A DNA stretch of 5,581 bases from Rhodospirillales bacterium (GTDB lineage Bacteria > Pseudomonadota > Alphaproteobacteria > Acetobacterales > Acetobacteraceae). The notes beneath the pieces are model-generated. The model did no database searches, was not told where the DNA came from, and worked only from the letters and a program-made list of their open reading frames with translations. The translations under genes and the position numbers were made by a program. The DNA lies in NCBI GenBank assembly GCA_028870815.1, contig JAGWOU010000158.1:1-5581 (forward strand). Reading direction: 5' to 3'. Of the stretch, positions 1 through 5,503 are shown in pieces. How positions within the stretch are numbered: the first letter of the stretch is position 1; each line of letters opens with the position of its first letter.

Positions 1-594
1 GATCTGGGCGACGCCGCGGCAGTGGCAAGGCTTCATGCGGAATGCGAGGCAATCTGCCCGGTCGAACTACTGGTCAACAACGCCTCAAGTTTTGTCTACG
101 ACACCGCCGCGAGCGCCACCGCCGAGACGCTGGATGCGCATATGCGCGTAAATCTGTTCGCCCCCATGCTGCTGACACAAAAATTATACGCCGCGCTCAC
201 CGCTCGCGGGGCGCAAGGCGTCGCCATCAACATTGTGGATAACAAGGTATTCGGGTTGAACCCGGATTATTTCTCCTACACCCTAACCAAGGTTGCCTTG
301 CAGGGAATGATCCAGATGCAGGCCATGGCGATGGCCCCCACCCTGCGCGTGGCCGGCATCGCGCCCGGAATCACGCTGATCAGCGGCTTGCAGACGGAGG
401 CGGAGTTCGAACGCAGCCATCGCAACAACCCGATGGGCATGGGCTGCACACCGGAACAGATTCTGAACGCGGTGGATTTCATCCTGGCCAGCCCCGCCTA
501 TCATGGGCAGACCATGGTGATCGATGGCGGACAGGTGCTCCAGCGCCGCCCGCGCGACGTAGTGTTTCTGGAAAAGGGCAAACCCGCGCCCTGA
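1..594 (+). CDS. Pteridine reductase-like short-chain dehydrogenase/reductase (5' truncated by the window)
   Basis: NAD(P)H-dependent SDR oxidoreductase; the frame is open from base 1 (Asp-Leu-Gly-Asp...) to TGA at 592-594, giving 197 residues. The N-terminal part with the glycine-rich cofactor motif (about 50-60 residues in this family) lies outside the window, so the GTG at 22 is not the true start. Numbered from base 1, it shows NNAS (26-29), the structural Asn of the SDR tetrad (N51, in MRVNLFAP), and Tyr93-X3-Lys97 (YTLTK). It also shows an APG turn and a C-terminal VIDGGQ motif. The residue 13 before the Tyr is Asp80 (NIVD), not the usual Ser. That is the arrangement of pteridine reductase PTR1 and E. 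coli FolM (Asp-X12-Tyr-X3-Lys), which reduce biopterin, folate or dihydromonapterin. A cytosolic pterin or dihydrofolate reductase role is therefore likely, but the substrate is not proven. It is convergent with the phosphatase gene downstream. Confidence 0.88.
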   Translation, partial: DLGDAAAVARLHAECEAICPVELLVNNASSFVYDTAASATAETLDAHMRVNLFAPMLLTQKLYAALTARGAQGVAINIVDNKVFGLNPDYFSYTLTKVALQGMIQMQAMAMAPTLRVAGIAPGITLISGLQTEAEFERSHRNNPMGMGCTPEQILNAVDFILASPAYHGQTMVIDGGQVLQRRPRDVVFLEKGKPAP

Positions 595-644
595 GCCTGA
601 TTATCTCAATTGGAGCCGATGTGGCGCTTCAAATAAAAGCCCAA

Positions 645-661
645 CTCCCGTTCAAAGGGAG
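645..661 (-). terminator. Possible weak intrinsic terminator of the phosphatase gene
   Basis: CTCCC (645-649) and GGGAG (657-661) form a 5-bp stem with a 7-base loop overlapping the stop codon of the minus-strand gene. Read on the minus strand, the stem is followed by TTGGGCTTTTATTTG, a T-rich but interrupted tract. The stem is short, so this is only a candidate. On the plus strand no T-tract follows, so it should not terminate the reductase gene. Confidence 0.25.
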
Positions 662-1146
662 GGCAGCAGATAATCCTCTCCGGCATATTGGTGCGGGCGG
701 TCAATACCCGCATGGTCGCCAATAAAGGCGGCCCATGCCCCGCCGGGGCGCCAGATTTTCGCCATGTCGGCAAAGGCTGTTTGGTAATCCCACCCCAGCA
801 CCTCCCGCCTGTAGCGGTAGAAAAAGGCGGAAACCCGGGCATTCATAATGCAATGCACGTAAAGCGGCACGCCCTCCACCACCTTCAAAACGGCCAGGAA
901 GCGGTTGAAATCCTCCTCCTGCGGGGCCTCGAACGAGACAGGGATATGGATATAGCACATGCCCAGGGCCGCCACGGTTCCGGCCTCATCCGCCAGGGCC
1001 AGCTTATGGGTATGCAGGCCGAGATTGACCACATACCCAACACCCAAAGCCGCGACTCGCAAAAGCTGCGCCTCGCTGGGTTGACCGGAGGTGACGGTCA
1101 GCTCATCCAGCCGGAGCCAGTTGGTGATGTCCTGCGGGTCCGCCAT
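652..1146 (-). CDS. Small protein-tyrosine/dual-specificity phosphatase-like protein
   Basis: A protein of 164 residues from ATG at 1146 to TGA at 652, of the cysteine-phosphatase-like fold related to DUF442/beta-lactamase-hydrolase-like phosphatases. Near the N-terminus it has NWLRLDE and SGQP (residues 20-23), then LGVGYVVNLGLHTH, a motif common where the fold begins. The P-loop reads VHCIMNARVSAF, with Cys99 as putative nucleophile and Arg104. The spacing is Cys-X4-Arg, one residue shorter than the canonical Cys-X5-Arg, so phosphatase activity is plausible but unproven. No signal peptide or membrane segment is seen, so it is presumably cytosolic. Start choice: in-frame GTG 1176, ATG 1158 and ATG 1146 are possible. 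The 1146 start has GGA seven bases upstream and puts the conserved block at the expected distance. The GTG lies inside a predicted promoter. ATG 1158 coincides with the predicted transcription start and would give 168 residues. The gene is divergent from the lipoprotein gene and convergent with the reductase. Confidence 0.82.
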   Translation of the reverse strand: MADPQDITNWLRLDELTVTSGQPSEAQLLRVAALGVGYVVNLGLHTHKLALADEAGTVAALGMCYIHIPVSFEAPQEEDFNRFLAVLKVVEGVPLYVHCIMNARVSAFFYRYRREVLGWDYQTAFADMAKIWRPGGAWAAFIGDHAGIDRPHQYAGEDYLLPSL

Positions 1147-1164
1147 ATTTCGATCCATTGCCGT

Positions 1165-1192
1165 AATATAGTTCACGCCTAGCCAACGGCAA
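1165..1192 (-). promoter_or_regulatory. Candidate sigma70-type promoter of the phosphatase gene
   Basis: On the minus strand, TTGCCG (1187-1192) and TATATT (1165-1170) are separated by 16 bases. They match the -35 consensus at four of six bases and the -10 consensus at five of six. Standard spacing puts the transcription start near 1158, at or within a few bases of the ATG there and 12 bases before the ATG at 1146. The leader would be absent or very short. Confidence 0.45.
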
Positions 1193-1250
1193 GCGGTCCC
1201 GGCGTTGCGGGCGCGGTATTTCGCGGCTAATCAGGCCGGGTCAGTTTCTC

Positions 1251-1255
1251 AAGGG
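1251..1255 (+). promoter_or_regulatory. Ribosome binding site deciding the TTG start at 1265
   Basis: AAGGG lies nine bases upstream of TTG 1265. This is the only good Shine-Dalgarno in front of any candidate start here. The chosen TTG puts a lipoprotein signal peptide exactly at the N-terminus, which an upstream TTG at 1205 would not. Confidence 0.6.
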
Positions 1256-1264
1256 TTATTCAGC

Positions 1265-2524
1265 TTGCAGAACCGCCTATATCGCCTCGGCGCCCTCGCC
1301 TCTCTCGCCTTGCTCGCCGGTTGCGGCGCCGCCAACACTCTCGGCCACCAGATTCTTGGGCTGAACACCGGCGGCAGCGACACATCCGGCGCCGTGCCCT
1401 CCGTGTTCGGCTATGCCGTGGCGGACGAACCGCAGGCGGCGCTGGTCGGCCGGGATATCCTGAACCGTGGCGGCAACGCCGTGGATGCCGCGGCGGCGGA
1501 GGGTTTTGCCCAGGCGGTGACCCTGCCATCCCGTGGCGGCCTGGGTGGCGGTGGCGCCTGCCTGATCAAGATGCCCAATGCCGATGGTAAGATGCAGCCG
1601 CCGGTAATGCTGGAATTCCCGGCCGGGGCTCCGGCTGCCAATGGGGGAGACCGCCCCGCTGCGGTACCGCTGCTGGCGCGCGGGCTGCTTGCCATGCAGG
1701 CGCGCTATGGGCAGTTGCCGCAATCCGCCGTGATTGTGCCGGCCGAGCGCCTGGCCGGCGGAGCACAGGTCTCACAGCCTTTGGAATCCGATCTGCAAGT
1801 TGTGGGCAACGCCTTGCTGGCGGACCCGCAAGCCGCCGCCATATTTGCCCCCGGCGGACAAATGCTGGCGGAAGGCGCCAGTTTCCAGCAGCCGGACCTT
1901 GCCACCACGCTTGAAAACCTGCGCGCAAACGGTGTGAGTGGGCTTTATGCCGGGACCAGCGCCGCGCAATTCGCACAAGCTGCGGATGCGGCTGGCGGCG
2001 GGTTGACGGCGCAAGACCTGATGAACGCGACGCCAGAATATGGCACGCCGGACACCACCCAGCAGAACAGCTATGCCGTGGCCAACCTGCCGGCGGCCAC
2101 CGCCGCCGCCGGTGAGGCACTGCCCGCCTCCGCCAGCTTCATGACGCTGGATAAAAATGGCGGCTCGGTCATCTGCGTAACCTCGATGAACAACCTGTTC
2201 GGCACCGGGCGCATTGCCCCCGGCACGGGCGTGCTGCTGGCGGCGTCGCCGCGCACCAACCCCACCCCTGACCTGGCCGCCACCATGGCCTACACCACCG
2301 GCAGCTACGCCTTCCGCGCCGCTGCCACCGGCACCGGGCAGAATGAGGCGGACGAGGCGGCACGGATCGGCCTCGCCAATGCGCTAACGGGCCAGAACGA
2401 GCCGGTTCCCGAACCGGGCCGGGCGAATGTGATCTCCTGCCCCGGCAATGTGCCGGGCGGCGAGGCCAGCTGCCGCGCCAGCGCCGCACCCGGCGGAAAC
2501 GGCCTTGCCATCGGCGGGCGGTAA
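1265..2524 (+). CDS. Short, divergent gamma-glutamyltransferase-fold lipoprotein
   Basis: A 419-residue protein of the Ntn-hydrolase GGT family. Canonical bacterial GGTs have about 530-580 residues and transfer or hydrolyse the gamma-glutamyl group of glutathione in the periplasm. Residues 1-19 form a signal peptide with lipobox LLAGC and Cys20 as lipidation site. Family blocks follow: VGRDILNRGGNAVDAA (about 61-76), GGLGGGG (91-97), ADPQAAAIF, the QPDLATTL region and GLTAQDL. Then come LDKNG (295-299) and NNLFGTG with PGTGVLL (about 309-325). About 100 residues that normally separate the PPPSSGG region from the autoprocessing Thr are missing. The nucleophile Thr (E. coli Thr391) aligns with Ser289. 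The carboxylate-binding Arg114 aligns with Pro119, and the SSMSP motif is not recognisable. The Gly-rich tail has two Cys. Membrane-anchored location is likely, but classical transpeptidase activity is doubtful. The start is TTG with AAGGG nine bases upstream. It lies nine bases before the aminotransferase, so they are probably co-transcribed. Confidence 0.8.
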   Translation: MQNRLYRLGALASLALLAGCGAANTLGHQILGLNTGGSDTSGAVPSVFGYAVADEPQAALVGRDILNRGGNAVDAAAAEGFAQAVTLPSRGGLGGGGACLIKMPNADGKMQPPVMLEFPAGAPAANGGDRPAAVPLLARGLLAMQARYGQLPQSAVIVPAERLAGGAQVSQPLESDLQVVGNALLADPQAAAIFAPGGQMLAEGASFQQPDLATTLENLRANGVSGLYAGTSAAQFAQAADAAGGGLTAQDLMNATPEYGTPDTTQQNSYAVANLPAATAAAGEALPASASFMTLDKNGGSVICVTSMNNLFGTGRIAPGTGVLLAASPRTNPTPDLAATMAYTTGSYAFRAAATGTGQNEADEAARIGLANALTGQNEPVPEPGRANVISCPGNVPGGEASCRASAAPGGNGLAIGGR

Positions 2525-2533
2525 CACGGCGCC

Positions 2534-3688
2534 ATGAAAATCGGCGCCGGGCGGGTGGTGCCGCCCTTCCGGGTGATGGATGTGGCCCGGGCAGCCAATG
2601 AACGGGCCGCCACCCTGCCGTCGGGCGCTCCAAAAATCCTGCGCATGGAGGTCGGCCAGCCCGGCACCGGCCTGCCGCACGGGGCAAAACTCGCGGTGCA
2701 AGCAGCGCTGCAATCCGGCGACGCGCTGGGCTATACCGAGGCGCTGGGCAATCCATCGCTGCGGGCCCGCATCGCCCGGCATATGGAAGATTGGTACGGC
2801 GTGGACATCCCCGCCGCCCGCATCGCCGTGACGCTCGGGGCCTCGGGGGCGTTTTCCCTGGCCTTTCTCGCGAGCTTCGACCAGGGCGACAAGGTGGCGC
2901 TGGCAGCGCCTTATTACCCGCCTTACGTGAACACGCTCACCGCGCTTGGCATGCAACCCGTGGTAATGCCCTGCGGGATCGAGACCGGGTTTCAGCCGAC
3001 AATCGGGATGCTGGACGCCTTACCGGAAAAACCGGCGGGGCTGATTATCGCCAGCCCGGCCAATCCCACCGGCTCTATGCTGGCCCCGGCAGAGCTGGAG
3101 GCGCTGTGCCGCTATTGCGACGAAAACGGCATCAGGCTGATCTCGGACGAGATTTACCACGGCCTTACCTACGGCAAGCCCCAGGCCAGTGCGGCGCAAT
3201 TCTCGGCCAGCGCCGTGGTGGTGAACTCTTTTTCCAAATATTTCTCCATGACCGGCTGGCGCGTGGGCTGGATGGCGCTGCCGGAGGATATGGTGCGCGT
3301 GACCGAGCGGCTGGCGCAGAACATGTTCATCTGCCCGCCGCATATCGCACAGATTGCGGCGGAGGCGGCATTTGCCTGCCGGGAGGAACTGGAAGCCAAC
3401 CGTGCCACCTACCAGGCCGCGCGGAGCATCCTTACCACCGGGCTGCGCGAGGCAGGCTATTCCACCTTCGCCCCGCCGGATGGCGCTTTCTACGTCTATG
3501 CCGATGTCAGCAGCCGGACGGAGGACAGCGCCCTGTTCTGCGAGCAGCTTCTCGCCAGCCATAGCATCGCCGCCACGCCGGGGCTGGATTTCGACGCGGC
3601 GCGGGGCGGGCGCTATGTGCGGTTCAGCTATTGCGCTCCCCTGGCGGACATTGAGGACGCGGTGGCGCGGCTCAAACAACCAGGCTGA
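2534..3688 (+). CDS. PLP-dependent class I/II aminotransferase (aspartate aminotransferase family, fold type I)
   Basis: A complete 384-residue cytosolic enzyme that transfers an amino group between an amino acid and a 2-oxo acid. All catalytic landmarks are present. GASG (102-105) binds the PLP phosphate. Tyr127/Tyr128 lie in APYYPPY, near the position of the ring-stacking residue. Asn177 is in ANPTG, and Asp205 in ISDEIYHG pairs with the pyridine nitrogen. Lys235 in NSFSKYFSMTGWRVGW is the Schiff-base lysine, with Arg243 at the phosphate. Arg363 in YVRFSY binds the substrate alpha-carboxylate. An early EVGQP (39-43) matches the usual substrate-side Gly loop. Length is normal for the family. 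The amino donor cannot be deduced; aspartate, aromatic or other substrates are possible. ATG 2534 is nine bases after the lipoprotein stop and has no strong Shine-Dalgarno, which suggests translational coupling. Transcription probably ends or is reset in the gap before etfB. Confidence 0.92.
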   Translation: MKIGAGRVVPPFRVMDVARAANERAATLPSGAPKILRMEVGQPGTGLPHGAKLAVQAALQSGDALGYTEALGNPSLRARIARHMEDWYGVDIPAARIAVTLGASGAFSLAFLASFDQGDKVALAAPYYPPYVNTLTALGMQPVVMPCGIETGFQPTIGMLDALPEKPAGLIIASPANPTGSMLAPAELEALCRYCDENGIRLISDEIYHGLTYGKPQASAAQFSASAVVVNSFSKYFSMTGWRVGWMALPEDMVRVTERLAQNMFICPPHIAQIAAEAAFACREELEANRATYQAARSILTTGLREAGYSTFAPPDGAFYVYADVSSRTEDSALFCEQLLASHSIAATPGLDFDAARGGRYVRFSYCAPLADIEDAVARLKQPG

Positions 3689-3692
3689 GTTT

Positions 3693-3710
3693 ATTTACTC
3701 ACGAGTAAAT
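3693..3710 (+). promoter_or_regulatory. Perfect palindromic operator candidate upstream of etfB
   Basis: ATTTACTC-AC-GAGTAAAT is a perfect 8+8 inverted repeat with a 2-base spacer, starting five bases after the aminotransferase stop and 80 bases before the etfB start. It is AT-rich against a GC-rich background. Its size suits a homodimeric helix-turn-helix repressor. TetR-family regulators of acyl-CoA metabolism often use such sites, but the identity of the regulator is inference. A 2-base loop and no following T-run argue against a terminator. Confidence 0.55.
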
Positions 3711-3717
3711 GGGGGGC

Positions 3718-3746
3718 TTTCCAGCACCGGTAACATCCCATATCAA
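3718..3746 (+). promoter_or_regulatory. Weak candidate promoter for etfBA
   Basis: TTTCCA (3718-3723) and TATCAA (3741-3746) are spaced by 17 bases and each matches the sigma70 consensus at four of six positions. They lie just downstream of the palindrome. The match is modest, and the real promoter could instead overlap the palindrome. Confidence 0.22.
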
Positions 3747-3790
3747 GGCTCAGCCCCCAATCGCGGGCCTGTTCACGAGGTATTGCAAAC

Positions 3791-4540
3791 ATGAAGCTAC
3801 TGGTCGCGGTGAAGCGGGTGGTTGATTACAACGTCAAGGTTCGTGTGAAGTCGGACAAATCTGGCGTTGAGACCGCTGGCGTGAAGATGTCGATGAATCC
3901 GTTTGATGAGATCGCGGTTGAGGAAGCCGTTCGCCTGAAGGAGAAGGGCGTGGCGAGCGAGGTCATCGCCATTTCCATTGGCGTGACACAAGCGCAGGAG
4001 ACCATTCGCACCGCGCTCGCCATGGGTGCCGACCGCGGCATTCTGGTGGAAACCGATCTGGCGGTGGAACCGCTGGCGGTGGCGAAAATCCTGAAAGAGG
4101 TGGCGCTGAAGGAAGATGTGGGCGCGGTGATCCTCGGCAAGCAGGCCATTGATGACGACATGAACGCCACCGGCCAAATGCTCGCCGCCCTGCTGGGCTG
4201 GCCGCAAGGCACCTTCGCCTCCAAGGTGGAGATCGCCGAAGGTGCGGCCACTGTCACCCGCGAGGTGGATGGCGGGCTGGAGACGGTGAAGCTGGCGCTG
4301 CCCGCCGTGATCACCGCCGATTTGCGCCTGAACGAGCCGCGCTACGCCTCGCTGCCCAACATCATGAAGGCGCGCAAGAAGACGATCGAAACGATGAAAC
4401 CCGCCGATCTGAACGTGGATGTTGCGCCGCGTTTGACCACGATCAATGTCAGCGAGCCACCGGTCCGCAAATCCGGCGTCAAGGTGCCGGATGTAGCCAC
4501 CCTGGTGGACAAGCTGCGCAACGAAGCGAAGGTGATTTGA
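3791..4540 (+). CDS. etfB: Electron transfer flavoprotein beta subunit
   Basis: A 249-residue beta subunit of ETF, the soluble FAD/AMP heterodimer that accepts electrons from acyl-CoA, branched-chain acyl-CoA and other dehydrogenases and hands them to ETF:quinone oxidoreductase. The N-terminus MKLLVAVKRVVDYNVKVRVK is diagnostic. NPFDEIAVEEAVRLKEKG (36-53) and the AIDDDMNATGQ segment (119-129) form the AMP-binding part. ITADLRLNEPRYASLPNIMK (174-193) is the ETF-beta signature and includes the recognition loop that docks to partner dehydrogenases. Leu188 is the likely anchor, by analogy with human Leu195. ATG 3791 is preceded by GAGG at 3777-3780, ten bases away. The stop is two bases before the etfA start, and the two proteins need stoichiometric synthesis. 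Regulation is probably through the palindrome 80 bases upstream. Confidence 0.97.
   Translation: MKLLVAVKRVVDYNVKVRVKSDKSGVETAGVKMSMNPFDEIAVEEAVRLKEKGVASEVIAISIGVTQAQETIRTALAMGADRGILVETDLAVEPLAVAKILKEVALKEDVGAVILGKQAIDDDMNATGQMLAALLGWPQGTFASKVEIAEGAATVTREVDGGLETVKLALPAVITADLRLNEPRYASLPNIMKARKKTIETMKPADLNVDVAPRLTTINVSEPPVRKSGVKVPDVATLVDKLRNEAKVI
4529..4535 (+). promoter_or_regulatory. Ribosome binding site of etfA, inside the etfB end
   Basis: AAGGTGA lies in the last codons of etfB, seven bases before ATG 4543. This strong site selects ATG 4543 over the in-frame TTG at 4537, which overlaps the etfB stop and has no suitably spaced site. Confidence 0.7.
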
Positions 4541-4542
4541 CT

Positions 4543-5472
4543 ATGGCCGTTCTGGTTGTTCTGGATTTCGACGCCGAGGGCATCAAGCAGCCGTCGCGCT
4601 CCGCCATCGCCGCCGCCGCGAAACTTGGCGAGGTACACGCGCTGGTGGCTGGCCAGGGTGTTGGCGCCGTGGCGGAAGCCGCCTGCAAACTCTCCAACGT
4701 GGCAAAAGTGCTGGTGGCGGATGACGCCGCTTATGCGCACCATCTGGCCGAGCCGATGGCGGCGCTGATCGTCTCGCTCGCGGGCAATTACAGCCACATT
4801 CTCCAGGCCGCCACGGCCTCGGGCAAGAACGTGCTGCCGCGCGTGGCCGCAATGCTGGACGTGCAGCCGATCTCCGACATCTCGGAGGTGGTGGATGCCG
4901 ACACCTTTATCCGCCCGATCTATGCGGGCAACGCGCTGGCCACGGTGAAATCCGCCGACGCGAAGAAAGTGCTGACGGTGCGCGCCGCCTCCTTCGACCC
5001 GGTGGCTGCCGAGGGCGGTTCAGCCACCACCGAAAACGTGGCCACCGCCGCGAATGATGGAAAATCCTCCTATGTTGGCGAAGAACTGTCCAAATCCGAG
5101 CGCCCCGAGCTTACCGCGGCGCGGGTGGTTATCTCTGGCGGGCGCGGCATGCAGAATGGCGAGAACTTCACCAAGCTGATCGAGCCGGTGGCCGACAAGC
5201 TGGGGGCCGCCGTCGGCGCCTCCCGCGCCGCCGTGGATGCGGGCTATGTGCCGAACGATTACCAGGTTGGCCAGACCGGCAAGATCGTGGCACCCGAGCT
5301 GTACATCGCGGTCGGTATCTCCGGCGCCATCCAGCATCTCGCGGGTATGAAGGACAGCAAGGTCATCGTCGCCATCAACAAGGATGAAGACGCCCCAATC
5401 TTCCAGGTCGCAGATTACGGACTCGTCGGAGACCTGTTCGCCGTGCTGCCAGAATTGGAAAAGGCTCTCTAA
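4543..5472 (+). CDS. etfA: Electron transfer flavoprotein alpha subunit
   Basis: A 309-residue alpha subunit that carries the FAD of ETF and pairs with EtfB. The N-terminal domain (MAVLVVLDFD, about 1-150) is the nucleotide-binding-like domain I. It is followed by a linker (about 151-185) rich in Ala, Thr and Ser. The FAD domain contains VVISGGRGM (195-203), SRAAVDAGYVPNDYQVGQTG (227-246), APELYIAVGISGAIQHLAGM (250-269) and INKDEDAPIFQVADYG (278-293). Key residues align without gaps to human ETFA: Arg228 (Arg249), Thr245 (Thr266) and His265 (His286), which tune or contact the flavin. Everything needed for a functional subunit is present. Start ATG 4543 is chosen for its strong ribosome binding site and the typical MAVLV N-terminus. 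It follows etfB by two bases and precedes the 3-hydroxyacyl-CoA dehydrogenase by 31 bases, so this is one operon. Confidence 0.97.
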   Translation: MAVLVVLDFDAEGIKQPSRSAIAAAAKLGEVHALVAGQGVGAVAEAACKLSNVAKVLVADDAAYAHHLAEPMAALIVSLAGNYSHILQAATASGKNVLPRVAAMLDVQPISDISEVVDADTFIRPIYAGNALATVKSADAKKVLTVRAASFDPVAAEGGSATTENVATAANDGKSSYVGEELSKSERPELTAARVVISGGRGMQNGENFTKLIEPVADKLGAAVGASRAAVDAGYVPNDYQVGQTGKIVAPELYIAVGISGAIQHLAGMKDSKVIVAINKDEDAPIFQVADYGLVGDLFAVLPELEKAL

Positions 5473-5503
5473 ATCATGAAATTGTCGAGCGAATGGTGCA
5501 ACC

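Noticed and set aside
688..1182. Long plus-strand open frame opposite the phosphatase gene
   Set aside because: It mirrors the minus-strand gene over its whole length, has no recognisable family motif, and high GC commonly keeps antisense frames open. The minus-strand protein has clear family signatures.
1205..1233. TTGCGG-N17-TAATCA as promoter of the lipoprotein gene
   Set aside because: The -10 element matches the consensus at only two positions, too weak to list. The lipoprotein promoter in this gap remains unidentified.
2384..2956. Minus-strand frame spanning the lipoprotein/aminotransferase junction
   Set aside because: It is opposite two well-supported genes, its composition is Arg/His/Gly-rich as expected for an antisense shadow, and no domain is seen.
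2791..3564. Plus-strand 257-codon frame inside the aminotransferase in another frame
   Set aside because: Arg/Gly-rich low-complexity translation typical of an out-of-frame reading of GC-rich DNA.
3020..3679. Minus-strand 219-codon frame within the aminotransferase
   Set aside because: It is antisense to a complete enzyme with all catalytic residues; no ribosome site or motif supports it.
3693..3720. Palindrome after the aminotransferase as an intrinsic terminator
   Set aside because: The arms are AT-rich, the 2-base spacer is too small for a stable hairpin without opening pairs, and it is followed by a G-run rather than a T-run. An operator fits better.
4537..4542. TTG at 4537 as the etfA start
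   Set aside because: It overlaps the etfB stop and lies too close to AAGGTGA, whereas ATG 4543 has ideal spacing and gives the family-typical N-terminus.
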